A stretch of DNA of 64,000 bases. Source: Paraburkholderia podalyriae (GTDB lineage: Bacteria > Pseudomonadota > Gammaproteobacteria > Burkholderiales > Burkholderiaceae). The notes under the pieces were generated by a model. That model saw only the letters and a list, made by a program, of their open reading frames with translations, searched no databases and was not told the origin of the DNA. Made by a program: the position numbers and the translations under genes. Below, in pieces: positions 45,102 to 54,193 of the stretch; within the stretch, counting starts at the first letter, position 1, and every line of letters begins with the position of its first letter. The stretch covers positions 19,167 through 83,166 of the forward strand of contig NZ_VZQQ01000028.1 of the NCBI RefSeq assembly GCF_014397785.1. The letters are read 5' to 3'.

Positions 45102-46313
45102 ATGAAACTGGAAAATCTGATTCGGATTGAGAATGGCGAGAAGGTGAAGCACACCTTCTCGGATGCGGAGTATGCGAGCCGCCAGGGCAAGCTGCACGCG
45201 TTGATGTCCAACGAGAATATAGATGCCGTGCTGTTCACGTCGTATCACAACATCAACTATTACGCGGACTTCCTGTACTGCTCGTTCGGCCGCAAGTACG
45301 GGCTGGTCGTAACGCCGAACAAGGTGGTGTCGATCTCGGCAAATATCGATGGCGGCCAGCCGTGGCGTCGTACGGTCGGCGACTACAACGTGGTCTACAC
45401 CGACTGGCAGCGCGATAACTTCTTCCGTGCCGTGCAGCAGGAAATCGACAACAAGGGCCGCGTCGGTATCGAGTTCGATCATGTCCCCGTGGATGTGCTG
45501 GAAAAGCTCAAAGCCGCGCTGCCCTCTGTCGAATTCGTCGATATCAGCGCGCAGACGATGCGCTTGCGCATGATCAAGTCCGCTGAAGAAATCGAGGTCA
45601 TCAGGCATGGCGCCAATGTGTGCGACGTGGGGGGAGCGGCGCTCGCGGCGGCGGTACATGAAGGCGTGCGCGAACATGAAGTGGCACTGGCTTCGACCCA
45701 GGCGATGGTCCGTGAAATCGCCACGCGTTTCCCCGATTCAGAGCTGATGGACACGTGGACGTGGTTCCAGTCGGGGATCAACACGGACGGCGCCCACAAT
45801 CCGGTGACCACGCGCAAGGTGCGGAAGGGCGACATCCTGAGCCTGAACTGCTTCTCGATGATCGCCGGTTACTACACGGCACTGGAGCGCACGATGTTCT
45901 TCGACCACTGCTCAGACGAGCACCTGCGTTTATGGAAGGTCAACGTCGAAGTGCATGAAGCTGGGCTGAAACTGATCAAGCCGGGCGCACGCTGCAGCGA
46001 CATCGCCCACGAACTGAACAGGATTTACGCGGAGTACAACCTGCTGCAATACCGCACGTTTGGCTACGGCCACTCGTTCGGTGTGCTCTCGCATTACTAC
46101 GGCCGCGAAGCCGGGCTCGAACTGCGCGAAGACATCGACACGGTGCTTGAGCCGAACATGGTCATTTCGATGGAACCGATGATCATGCTGCCGCAAGGCC
46201 TGCCTGGCGCGGGCGGTTATCGCGAGCACGACATCCTGGTGGTGGGCGAGAAAGATGCCACCAACATCACCGGATTCAGGTACGGCCCGGAGCACAACAT
46301 CATCAAGGCCTGA
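45052..46313 (+). repeat. Direct repeat copy 1 (creatinase gene and its -10 region)
   Basis: From CTTCTACTATTCGCTC onward, through the leader and the entire creatinase gene, this matches 51580-52842 almost base for base; the leader differs by one inserted C. Encoded proteins differ at six of 403 positions. Confidence 0.92.
45102..46313 (+). CDS. Creatinase (creatine amidinohydrolase), copy 1
   Basis: A 403-residue pita-bread-fold enzyme hydrolysing creatine to sarcosine and urea. Same length as the Pseudomonas enzyme. Family blocks include AVLFTSYHNINYYADFLYCSFGR, SANIDGGQPWRRTVGDYN, DTWTWFQSGINTDGAHNPVT with the catalytic histidine near residue 232, and RTFGYGHSFGVLSHYYGREAG. Metal ligands of related aminopeptidases are not conserved, as expected. 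The start follows AAGGAGCGAGCGC. It has its own TGTCG-repeat promoter and is nearly identical to the copy at 51631. Confidence 0.96.
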   Translation: MKLENLIRIENGEKVKHTFSDAEYASRQGKLHALMSNENIDAVLFTSYHNINYYADFLYCSFGRKYGLVVTPNKVVSISANIDGGQPWRRTVGDYNVVYTDWQRDNFFRAVQQEIDNKGRVGIEFDHVPVDVLEKLKAALPSVEFVDISAQTMRLRMIKSAEEIEVIRHGANVCDVGGAALAAAVHEGVREHEVALASTQAMVREIATRFPDSELMDTWTWFQSGINTDGAHNPVTTRKVRKGDILSLNCFSMIAGYYTALERTMFFDHCSDEHLRLWKVNVEVHEAGLKLIKPGARCSDIAHELNRIYAEYNLLQYRTFGYGHSFGVLSHYYGREAGLELREDIDTVLEPNMVISMEPMIMLPQGLPGAGGYREHDILVVGEKDATNITGFRYGPEHNIIKA

Positions 46314-46453
46314 CACTGACGCTTTCGGTTCAACCGGAAGACTACCTTAGCTCCGAACATTCTCGAAGCATAGGATTCGGTGACCCCGAGCGCTACGGCG
46401 GCACGGTCGCCGCCGTTCTCGTAATCGACGTCGTTTTGCCTGTGTTGCTGGAA

Positions 46454-46517
46454 TGTCGAAAATGAGAAGCGATTTGTCGTGAATGGAAACATGTCCGCAT
46501 TTTTAGGCTTCTACGAT
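46454..46517 (+). promoter_or_regulatory. Creatine-regulon promoter 2: TGTCG-N16-TGTCG and TACGAT box
   Basis: TGTCG at 46454-46458 and 46475-46479, again 21 bases apart, and a TACGAT -10-like box at 46512-46517, 58 bases from the first repeat. It precedes the creatininase by about 70 bases, indicating that creatininase-permease is a separate transcript from the first creatinase. Confidence 0.66.
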
Positions 46518-46585
46518 AGGTCTGATTGCGGCTGGTTCGCGTGGTATCGACATAAACAGAAACAACGGTAAGGAGGAGTATTTCC

Positions 46586-47383
46586 ATGGAAAAAAGCGTG
46601 GTAATAGGCGAGCTGGCGTGGCCCGAATACGCGCGCCGGGTGAAAGGGCAAGCGCAGCCCGTCCTGATTCCGATTGGTGCGCTGGAGCAGCACGGCCCGC
46701 ACATGTCGATGAACCCCGATGTGCTGCTGCCAAGTGCCATTGCGGTTGCAGTAGGGCGGCAAATCGAGGCGCTGGTGGCCCCCGCCATTGCGTATGGCTA
46801 CAAATCCCAGCAGAAGAGTGGCGGCGGCAACCATCTGTGTGGCACAACCAGTCTGGATGGCCACACGCTGTCGTTGACGGTGAAAGACGTCCTCAAGGAG
46901 TTTGCCCGTCACGGCGCGCGGAAGGTCTGCCTTGTCAACGGACATTTCGAGAATTCCATGTTCGCCGTCGAAGGTGTCGATCTGGCGATTCGCGAGCTGC
47001 GCTGGGAAGGCATTCACGACTTTCAGGTTGTGATGCTTTCTTACTGGGATTTCGTTACTGAAGAAACGATCGCCCGGATCTATCCGGACGGTTTTCCAGG
47101 CTGGGCAGTGGAGCACGGCGGTGTGCTGGAGACATCGTTGATGCTGCACCTGCATCCACATCTGGTCGACATGTCGTGCGTACCCACGCATGGGGCGGCA
47201 AGCTTTGAGCCTTACGACGTGTTTCCGCCAATTCCGGAGTGGACGCCATCTTCCGGCTGCCTGTCATCGGCTGCGGCCGCTTCGGCGGAAAAGGGTGCGT
47301 TGCTATTCGATGTCTGTGTAGAAGGCATTTCGCGTGCACTCCGCGAAGCCTACGATGCGCGCGCTAAAGCGTCGCGCGCCTGA
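46586..47383 (+). CDS. Creatininase (creatinine amidohydrolase)
   Basis: A 265-residue metal-dependent amidohydrolase that opens creatinine to creatine. The metal site is in IPIGALEQHGPHMSMNPDVLLP (Glu, His and Asp near residues 33-45) and in CLVNGHFENSMF (His and Glu near 119-121); GYKSQQKSGGGNH and EHGGVLETSLML are also conserved with the Pseudomonas enzyme. The start follows AAGGAGGAG. It lies 21 bases before the permease gene and under its own TGTCG promoter. Confident enough to name the pathway. Confidence 0.95.
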   Translation: MEKSVVIGELAWPEYARRVKGQAQPVLIPIGALEQHGPHMSMNPDVLLPSAIAVAVGRQIEALVAPAIAYGYKSQQKSGGGNHLCGTTSLDGHTLSLTVKDVLKEFARHGARKVCLVNGHFENSMFAVEGVDLAIRELRWEGIHDFQVVMLSYWDFVTEETIARIYPDGFPGWAVEHGGVLETSLMLHLHPHLVDMSCVPTHGAASFEPYDVFPPIPEWTPSSGCLSSAAAASAEKGALLFDVCVEGISRALREAYDARAKASRA

Positions 47384-47404
47384 ACCATCCATCTGGGGAA
47401 CACA

Positions 47405-48862
47405 ATGGGATACTACGATAGCCGTAACCCGCACGCCGAGGTCGAAGCCGACAAGGCGTGGAGCATCGAACAGCACGCCATCGACCCGATTCCTTTAAAG
47501 GATCGGCATGGCACTCCGGCCGAGTTGTTCAAGATGTGGATTGGTGCGAACACCAATTACGTGGTGGTCGTGACTGGCGCGCTGGCGCTGTCTCAGGGAT
47601 TGTCACTGTGGCAGGCGCTGGGGGCGATTCTCGTCGGTAACCTGCTCGGCTGTTTCGTGCTGGGCCTGACCACGATCATGGGGCCGCGTACGGGCACGTC
47701 CGGCATCATGACCTCGCGCAGTTCGTTCGGGCAGTTGGGTTCCTTCCTGCCGAAGGCGGTTAGCCTCGTTTCCGCGCTCAGCTGGTTTTCGATCAACTCA
47801 GTGGTAGCCACTCAGGCACTTGAGACGTTGCTGAAGATGGGTGGCTTTCAGAGCCACGGGGTGGTCTGGGTTTCGCTAGCCATCATTCTGGCTGCGGAAA
47901 TACTGCTGGCGATCTTTGGACACGCGACCATCATCGCCGCGGAAAAATGGATTGCGGTCGTGCTGGCCGTTCTGTTCGGCGGGCTGGCGGCATTCGTGTT
48001 GCCGCACACGAGTTTCGCGATGGCGTCGGCGATCAACCACGGCGGGGGGTCCATCAGTACATGGCTGATTGCGATGGGTATCATCTTTTCCTATCCGATT
48101 GGCTGGGCAAACTTCGCCTCCGACTACAGCCGCTATTTCCCTGCTGAAACCAGCTGGAAGAAGATCGTGCTGGCGGCGGGCGGCGGACAGTTCGTCGCGC
48201 TGATGTTCTGTGAGGTGATCGGCGTGCTGTTTGCAACCGCACTGGGTGGTTCGCTCGGCGACGACCCGGTCAGCCAGCTTGGCCGATTTTTGCCGACGTG
48301 GTTCATCGTGCCGCTGTTGTTTTCGATCATTCTCGGCGGTATTGCGGCGAATGTGCCCAACGGCTATACGGCTGGACTCGGTTTGCTTGCGTTGCGCATT
48401 CCAATCAACCGGATTACGTCGTTGACCATCATTGCGCTTTTCACGCTCTGTTTCCGTGTGGTGACGGTGTTCTACGGGCAATTTTTCGACATGTACCAGG
48501 TGTTCCTGAACTACATGGTCTTCTGGACTGCACCGTGGGCCGCTATCGTGATCGTCGACTACTTCATGCGTCGTGGCCGATATCAGGCGGATGCCTGGAT
48601 GAAGTGGGGCAGCGGTGCGTACTGGTACGACGCAGGAGTCTTCTGGCCGGGTGTCATCGCGCTGTTGGTCGGCATCGTGGCGTCGCTCCTGTTCTCCAAT
48701 TCACCGACCTATGTCAGCCCATTGATGCGCGACTACCTCGGCTGGGGCGATCTTAGCTTTGAGTTCGGTCTATTCTCAGCGGGCCTGACCTACTTCACGA
48801 TGGCCCGGCGCAGCCCATACTTCCGCGCCACAGTGGACGCCGTCGCTCAAGTGGCGAGTTGA
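47405..48862 (+). CDS. NCS1-family purine/cytosine-type permease, probable creatinine transporter
   Basis: A 485-residue, about 12-helix membrane carrier of the nucleobase:cation symporter-1 family. GIMTSRSSFGQLGSFLPKAV, SALSWFSINSVVATQALETLL and the segment YPIGWANFASDYSRYFPAET are typical. Only 21 bases follow creatininase, so the pair is cotranscribed. A homologous CodB-like permease of Corynebacterium, CrnT, carries creatinine, so creatinine (or creatine) uptake is the best reading. The substrate is inferred from context. Confidence 0.87.
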   Translation: MGYYDSRNPHAEVEADKAWSIEQHAIDPIPLKDRHGTPAELFKMWIGANTNYVVVVTGALALSQGLSLWQALGAILVGNLLGCFVLGLTTIMGPRTGTSGIMTSRSSFGQLGSFLPKAVSLVSALSWFSINSVVATQALETLLKMGGFQSHGVVWVSLAIILAAEILLAIFGHATIIAAEKWIAVVLAVLFGGLAAFVLPHTSFAMASAINHGGGSISTWLIAMGIIFSYPIGWANFASDYSRYFPAETSWKKIVLAAGGGQFVALMFCEVIGVLFATALGGSLGDDPVSQLGRFLPTWFIVPLLFSIILGGIAANVPNGYTAGLGLLALRIPINRITSLTIIALFTLCFRVVTVFYGQFFDMYQVFLNYMVFWTAPWAAIVIVDYFMRRGRYQADAWMKWGSGAYWYDAGVFWPGVIALLVGIVASLLFSNSPTYVSPLMRDYLGWGDLSFEFGLFSAGLTYFTMARRSPYFRATVDAVAQVAS

Positions 48863-48993
48863 ACTCGGCACGATCTTGTTTTCCTGGACCACCCGCGTCA
48901 AACCTCGACGGGATACCGTCGCCGTTGAGAAGCGCGGGTATTTTTTGACGCATCAGCTGATTTCGTCGACCACTGCAAATTCATTGAGCCAAC

Positions 48994-50157
48994 ATGTATA
49001 AAAGGTCCCTACTCGCGGTCACGCTCTTTTGCGCCTTTACAGTTTCGGCGCACGCGCAAAGCAGCGTGGCCCTCTACGGTCTGATCGATACCGGCCTGAT
49101 CTACACAAACAATCAACTCGGGCATAGCAACTGGCAGGAAGTAACCAACTCGACGCAGAACACGGTGTTTGGCCTCAAAGGAACAGAAGATCTGGGCGGT
49201 GGCTTTCGCGCGCTGTTCAAACTTGAGCAATCCTTTCTTTTGAATAACGGCGCCCAGGCTTTTGCCGGTAGCGCGTTCGGTTCTCAGGCATGGGTCGGCC
49301 TGCAAAGCGATTCGTACGGCACCCTGACGTTTGGTCGCCAGTTTGACGTGATGAACGACCTGGTCGGACCGCTCACGGCCGGATACAACACGTGGGGTGG
49401 CAGTATCGCCGCACATCCGTTTGAAAATGACAACCTCGCCGCCAACTCGGTCGTCATCAACAACTCGGTCAAGTACGCGAGCCCGACGTACCACGGCGTC
49501 ATGTTCGAAACGATGTATTCGTTCAGCAACAAGGCAGCCGACTTCGCGAATAACCGCTCGTACGGTTTCGGCCTGTCGTATGCCGAGGGGCCGCTAAATC
49601 TCGCCGCCGGCTACCTGCAACTGAATAACGCAGGCAACGGCGCCGGCGCGGTAACCACGGGCGATACGAGCGCGAACTTCGTCGCGGAACGCCAGCGTAT
49701 CTGGTCGCTCGGCGGCAACTACACCTTCGGGGCGGCCACCGTCGGACTGGTCTGGAGCCATACGCAGATCGACAACGTGGCGGGCGTATTCTCGTTCGGC
49801 ACGGGCAGCTATCTCGGCGCGAATGACAGCACTGCCGGCACCCTCGCCGGTTCGCTGCGCCTCGACAACTATGAAATGAACGCGAAGTACGCGCTCATGG
49901 GGGCGTTGAGCGTATCGGGCGCGTACATCTATACGCATGGCGCCTACAACGGCTCTTCGCCCGGGTGGAACACGGCCATGTTGCAGACCGACTACTCGAT
50001 CAGCAAGCGCACAGACTTCTATCTCGAAGGTGTGTATCAGAACGTGCATGGCGCGCCAGCGGACTCCGTGCTGTCGCATGCGATGATCAACACGCTATCG
50101 CCGTCCGCGACGAACACACAAGTGGCGGTTACGGTAGGCATGCGTCACGCGTTCTGA
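48994..50157 (+). CDS. Gram-negative outer-membrane porin
   Basis: A 387-residue trimeric porin. The signal peptide ends AHA before QSSVALYGLIDTGLIYTNN; GLKGTEDLGGGFRALFKLEQSF and GSQAWVGLQSDSYGTLTFGRQFD are family blocks, and the last residues VGMRHAF end in the required phenylalanine. It follows the permease by about 130 bases on the same strand; the gap holds a small CGACGG/CCGTCG stem. It presumably lets creatinine or creatine cross the outer membrane. Confidence 0.9.
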   Translation: MYKRSLLAVTLFCAFTVSAHAQSSVALYGLIDTGLIYTNNQLGHSNWQEVTNSTQNTVFGLKGTEDLGGGFRALFKLEQSFLLNNGAQAFAGSAFGSQAWVGLQSDSYGTLTFGRQFDVMNDLVGPLTAGYNTWGGSIAAHPFENDNLAANSVVINNSVKYASPTYHGVMFETMYSFSNKAADFANNRSYGFGLSYAEGPLNLAAGYLQLNNAGNGAGAVTTGDTSANFVAERQRIWSLGGNYTFGAATVGLVWSHTQIDNVAGVFSFGTGSYLGANDSTAGTLAGSLRLDNYEMNAKYALMGALSVSGAYIYTHGAYNGSSPGWNTAMLQTDYSISKRTDFYLEGVYQNVHGAPADSVLSHAMINTLSPSATNTQVAVTVGMRHAF

Positions 50158-50392
50158 GCGCCCGCTATTAAACGACCAGCGGCGACGTCTGCCTTGGCCT
50201 TGCCATGCAGACGCCCATTTTGACCACGTCAAAGCCTCGGGCCGCCCTCGTTATTGCGCCGCTCGCGGATCGGCGGACTTCACTGGAAATGATTGCGTGC
50301 TGGAGGTAGGATGCCAGGAATCCGTCGACCGAAGCGTTTGTGGGCGATGTAGCCTGCAGGCGAGCCGGGTCGTTGCTGACCGGAACCCGCCT

Positions 50393-51403
50393 ATGCCAAC
50401 TCGCCCTATCAAGCTCGAAGAGCGTCACGCTGACGGACTTCATGACCTCGGCGTCAGAAAATATGGATTTCTGCTGCTCGACAATTTCTCATTGATCGCA
50501 CTGGGTGCCGCGGTCGATCCCTTGCGGATCGCCAACATGATCGTCGGGCGCCGTGTCTACGACTATCAACTCATCAGCGCGGGAGGAGAGTGCGTTCAAT
50601 CGAGCGACGGCATCCGCGTACTGCCTGACGCAACGATCCGGGACCCCGGCTCGTTCGACGCCGTATTCGTAGTCGGGCCCAATCCGATTCCACGCAAGGG
50701 GATCGGCGCAGTGCTGGATTGGCTACGACTGCATGCGCGCGGCGGCACCGCGCTGGGCGGTCTCGATACCGGCAGTTACTTTCTGGCCCGCGCCGGTTTG
50801 CTAAACGGCTATCGGTGCACGATTCACTGGGAAGATCAGGACGTGCTGATGGGCCAGTTCCCAAAGCTCATCGTCTCCAATCGCCTCTACGAAGTGGATC
50901 GGGATCGCTACACATGCAGTGGCGGTGTCGCGCCGCTGGACCTGATGGTGCATCTGCTTGGCATGCCACCCGGCAGCCGCTCGCTTGCCGCACGCGTGCT
51001 CGAATTGCTCGTTGCAGAACGACGCAGTCACGAGCAACAGCAGCGGACATCGCTTCGCCAATACATGGGCGCAGAACATACGAAACTCGACGAGGCTTTG
51101 CAGATCATGGAGAGCAATGTCGAGGAAGCGCTCTCGGTCGCGGAGGTAGCTTCGTATCTGGGCGTCTCACAGCGCCAGCTTGAGCGCTGGTTCAACGATC
51201 GGACAGGTAAGACGCCGGCTCAGGCCTATCTTGAGATTCGCCTGCTCCGCGCCCGACAGTTGCTATACCGGACGGGCAAGCCGCTCGAAGAGGTCTGTTC
51301 ACGAACAGGCTTCACATCGCTGACGCACTTCGCGACGCGTTACAAAGCACAGTTCAAGATTTCGCCCATGGCGGACCGTCGGCGATACCAGAACGCATTG
51401 TAA
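50393..51403 (+). CDS. GlxA-type AraC-family regulator (DJ-1/PfpI plus HTH)
   Basis: A 336-residue regulator with an N-terminal DJ-1/PfpI-like amidotransferase domain (KYGFLLLDNFSLIALGAAVDP to GGVAPLDLMVHLL, about 20-200) and a C-terminal AraC double HTH (SVAEVASYLGVSQRQLERWF then LEEVCSRTGFTSLTHFATRYK, about 245-325). The usual nucleophile cysteine is replaced: the elbow reads LGGLDTGSYFLARAG. GbdR, SouR and CdhR, which respond to dimethylglycine, sarcosine and carnitine derivatives, share this layout. Located between the creatinine genes and the creatinase-sarcosine operon, it is the probable activator at the three TGTCG-repeat promoters, with creatine or sarcosine as inducer. Confidence 0.88.
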   Translation: MPTRPIKLEERHADGLHDLGVRKYGFLLLDNFSLIALGAAVDPLRIANMIVGRRVYDYQLISAGGECVQSSDGIRVLPDATIRDPGSFDAVFVVGPNPIPRKGIGAVLDWLRLHARGGTALGGLDTGSYFLARAGLLNGYRCTIHWEDQDVLMGQFPKLIVSNRLYEVDRDRYTCSGGVAPLDLMVHLLGMPPGSRSLAARVLELLVAERRSHEQQQRTSLRQYMGAEHTKLDEALQIMESNVEEALSVAEVASYLGVSQRQLERWFNDRTGKTPAQAYLEIRLLRARQLLYRTGKPLEEVCSRTGFTSLTHFATRYKAQFKISPMADRRRYQNAL

Positions 51404-51526
51404 GGCAGCACTTGCCACACAGTTTCCTTGCTCCGGCCCACGCGCTCGATCGCTGCGTGCGGAGGCGCACGCTCGTTGAACAAGCCAATCCGACGGCAAA
51501 ACGGGCTCACGGTGGTAAACCCTCAA

Positions 51527-51589
51527 TGTCGAAATTGAGGATCGTCGTGTCGTTTTCGAAAACTTTCGAATCCACCAAACTTCTACTAT
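51527..51589 (+). promoter_or_regulatory. Creatine-regulon promoter 3: TGTCG-N16-TGTCG and TACTAT box
   Basis: TGTCG at 51527-51531 and 51548-51552 (21 bases apart) with TACTAT at 51584-51589, 57 bases from the first repeat, as at promoter 1. The sequence between the repeats and the box differs strongly from promoter 1, so only these elements are kept. Confidence 0.68.
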
Positions 51590-52842
51590 TCGCTCACACC
51601 TACTGGCGTTTTTCACCAAGGAGCGAGCGCATGAAACTGGAAAATCTGATTCGGATTGAGAACGGCGAAAAGGTGAAGCACACCTTCTCGGATGCGGAGT
51701 ATGCGAGCCGCCAGGGCAAGCTGCGCGCATTGATATCCAACGAGAATATAGATGCCGTGCTGTTCACGTCGTATCACAACATCAACTATTACGGGGACTT
51801 CCTGTACTGCTCGTTCGGCCGCAAGTACGGGCTCGTCGTAACGCCGAACAAGGTGGTGTCGATCTCGGCAAATATCGATGGCGGCCAGCCGTGGCGTCGT
51901 ACCGTCGGCGACTACAACGTGGTCTACACCGACTGGCAGCGCGATAACTTCTTCCGTGCTGTGCAGCAGGAAATCGACAACAAGGGACGCGTCGGCATCG
52001 AGTTCGATCATGTCCCCGTGGATGTGCTGGAAAAGCTCAAAGCCGCGCTGCCCTCTGTCGAATTCGTCGATATCAGCGCGCAGACGATGCGCTTGCGCAT
52101 GATCAAGTCCGCTGAAGAAATCGAGGTCATCAGGCATGGCGCCAATGTGTGCGACGTGGGGGGAGCGGCGCTCGCGGCGGCGGTACATGAAGGCGTGCGC
52201 GAACATGAAGTGGCACTGGCTTCGACGCAGGCGATGGTCCGTGAAATCGCCAGACGTTTCCCCGATTCAGAGCTGATGGACACGTGGACGTGGTTCCAGT
52301 CGGGGATCAACACGGACGGCGCCCACAATCCGGTGACCACACGCAAGGTGCGGAAGGGCGACATCCTGAGCCTGAACTGCTTCTCGATGATCGCCGGTTA
52401 CTACACGGCACTGGAGCGCACGATGTTCTTCGACCACTGCTCCGACGAGCACCTGCGTCTGTGGAAGGTCAACATCGAAGTGCATGAAGCTGGGCTGAAA
52501 CTGATCAAGCCGGGCGCACGCTGCAGCGACATCGCCCACGAACTGAACAGGATTTACGCGGAGTACAACCTGCTGCAGTACCGCACGTTTGGCTACGGCC
52601 ACTCGTTCGGTGTGCTCTCGCATTACTACGGCCGCGAAGCCGGGCTCGAACTGCGCGAAGACATCGACACGGTGCTCGAACCGAACATGGTCATTTCGAT
52701 GGAACCGATGATCATGTTGCCGCAAGGCTTGCCTGGCGCGGGCGGTTATCGTGAGCACGACATCCTGGTGGTGGGCGAGAAAGATGCCACCAACATCACC
52801 GGGTTCAGGTACGGCCCGGACCACAACATCATCAAGGCCTGA
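51580..52842 (+). repeat. Direct repeat copy 2 (creatinase gene and its -10 region)
   Basis: Near-identical to 45052-46313 in the same orientation, 6.5 kb apart. The duplicated block begins at the -10 box and ends at the creatinase stop; flanks on both sides differ. Confidence 0.92.
51631..52842 (+). CDS. Creatinase (creatine amidinohydrolase), copy 2
   Basis: A 403-residue enzyme, 397 positions identical to copy 1. The differences I see are His/Arg, Met/Ile and Ala/Gly within residues 30-55, Thr/Arg near 208, Val/Ile near 284 and Glu/Asp near the C-terminus; none lies in the catalytic GINTDGAHNPVT block. Start after AAGGAGCGAGCGC, as in copy 1. It opens the operon leading to glyA, L-serine ammonia-lyase and sarcosine oxidase, linking creatine cleavage to sarcosine use. 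Two intact copies may raise dosage or differ in regulation. Confidence 0.96.
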   Translation: MKLENLIRIENGEKVKHTFSDAEYASRQGKLRALISNENIDAVLFTSYHNINYYGDFLYCSFGRKYGLVVTPNKVVSISANIDGGQPWRRTVGDYNVVYTDWQRDNFFRAVQQEIDNKGRVGIEFDHVPVDVLEKLKAALPSVEFVDISAQTMRLRMIKSAEEIEVIRHGANVCDVGGAALAAAVHEGVREHEVALASTQAMVREIARRFPDSELMDTWTWFQSGINTDGAHNPVTTRKVRKGDILSLNCFSMIAGYYTALERTMFFDHCSDEHLRLWKVNIEVHEAGLKLIKPGARCSDIAHELNRIYAEYNLLQYRTFGYGHSFGVLSHYYGREAGLELREDIDTVLEPNMVISMEPMIMLPQGLPGAGGYREHDILVVGEKDATNITGFRYGPDHNIIKA

Positions 52843-52874
52843 ATCTAAGCCTGTTCCGGTCTCATTCGAATCAC

Positions 52875-52894
52875 CCTGCGGCTACGGCCGCAGG
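52875..52894 (+). terminator. Small hairpin between creatinase and glyA
   Basis: CCTGCGG (52875-52881) pairs with CCGCAGG (52888-52894) around a six-base loop in the 80-base gap. Without a U-tract it is more likely an mRNA processing or partial attenuation element than a full stop. Confidence 0.35.
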
Positions 52895-52923
52895 CACCCC
52901 AGGATGTTGCAGGAGACGTTTCA

Positions 52924-54183
52924 ATGTTTTCAAAGGAACAAACCATTGCCGGGTTCGATCCGGAACTGGCCGACGCGATGCGCCTCGAGCGCCAGCGTCA
53001 GGAAGATCACATCGAGCTGATCGCATCAGAAAACTACACCAGCCCGCGGGTGCTCGAAGCGCAAGGATCGGTGCTCACCAACAAATACGCCGAAGGTTAT
53101 CCAGGCAAGCGTTACTACGGTGGCTGCGAACATGTCGACGTAGTGGAGTCACTGGCGATCGCGCGTGCGAAGCAGCTCTTTGGCGCAGATTATGCGAACG
53201 TCCAGCCGCATAGTGGCTCGCAGGCGAACGCCGCGGTCTATCTGGCATTGCTGACGCCGGGCGACACGATTCTCGGCATGAGCCTCGCGCACGGCGGCCA
53301 TCTTACGCATGGCGCGAAGGTGTCGTTTTCCGGCAAGCTCTATAACGCGGTTCAGTATGGCGTCGATACACACACTGGTCTGATCGATTACGAAGAAGTC
53401 GAGCGCCTCGCCGTCGAACACACGCCCAAAATGATCGTGGCGGGCTTCTCCGCCTACTCGCGCGTGCTGGACTTTGCACGCTTCCGTCAGATCGCGGACC
53501 GCGTCGGCGCCTTACTCTTCGTCGACATGGCACACGTGGCAGGACTCGTGGCGGCAGGACTGTATCCGAATCCTGTGCCGTTTGCGGACATCGTCACGAC
53601 GACTACCCACAAGACGCTGCGCGGCCCTCGCGGTGGGCTGATTCTGGCCAAAGCCAACGCCGGGATCGAAAAGAAGCTCAATTCGATGGTCTTTCCGGGC
53701 ACCCAAGGCGGCCCGCTGATGCACGTGATCGCGGCGAAAGCCGTCGCGTTCAGGGAAGCGCTCGGCTCCGACTTTGTCGAGTACCAGAAACAGACGCTGG
53801 AGAATGCGCGCGCGATGGTTTCGGTATTCGTCGAGCGCGGCTATGACGTGGTGTCCGGCGGCACGGACGATCACCTGTTTCTTGTCGACCTGGTCGCGAA
53901 GGGGATCACTGGCAAGGACGCGGACGCAGCACTGGGTCGTGCGCACATCACGGTGAACAAGAATGCAGTGCCGAATGATCCGCAATCACCGTTCGTGACC
54001 AGCGGGATCCGCATCGGCACACCTGCCATTACGACACGCGGATTCAGGGAAGCCGATGTCGTGCTGACTGCCGCGCTCATCTGCGACGTGCTGGACAACC
54101 TGGGCGATGCCCAGGTCGAGGAGCGCGTGCGCGAACAGGTGGCGAAGTTGTGTGCGCGCCTGCCGGTATACGCTGGACTTTAA
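52924..54183 (+). CDS. glyA: Serine hydroxymethyltransferase
   Basis: A 419-residue PLP enzyme interconverting glycine plus methylene-tetrahydrofolate and serine. The cofactor lysine is in VTTTTHKTLRGPRGGLI near residue 230; IELIASENYTSPRVLEAQGS and YAEGYPGKRYYGGCEHVD are invariant family blocks. Start after GCAGGAGACGTTTCA. In this operon it condenses the glycine and one-carbon unit, both released from sarcosine, into serine. It is likely a catabolic paralogue of a housekeeping glyA elsewhere. Confidence 0.95.
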   Translation: MFSKEQTIAGFDPELADAMRLERQRQEDHIELIASENYTSPRVLEAQGSVLTNKYAEGYPGKRYYGGCEHVDVVESLAIARAKQLFGADYANVQPHSGSQANAAVYLALLTPGDTILGMSLAHGGHLTHGAKVSFSGKLYNAVQYGVDTHTGLIDYEEVERLAVEHTPKMIVAGFSAYSRVLDFARFRQIADRVGALLFVDMAHVAGLVAAGLYPNPVPFADIVTTTTHKTLRGPRGGLILAKANAGIEKKLNSMVFPGTQGGPLMHVIAAKAVAFREALGSDFVEYQKQTLENARAMVSVFVERGYDVVSGGTDDHLFLVDLVAKGITGKDADAALGRAHITVNKNAVPNDPQSPFVTSGIRIGTPAITTRGFREADVVLTAALICDVLDNLGDAQVEERVREQVAKLCARLPVYAGL

Positions 54184-54193
54184 CGGGAAAGCC

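Noticed and set aside
44999..51589. TGTCG repeats as sigma-54 promoter parts
   Set aside because: No GG-N10-GC arrangement is found next to the boxes, and no sigma-54 activator is encoded nearby; the direct-repeat geometry suits an AraC-type protein better.
52843..52923. Possible glycine riboswitch before glyA
   Set aside because: The gap is only about 80 bases with one small stem; a tandem or single glycine aptamer needs more sequence and conserved motifs that are not visible.
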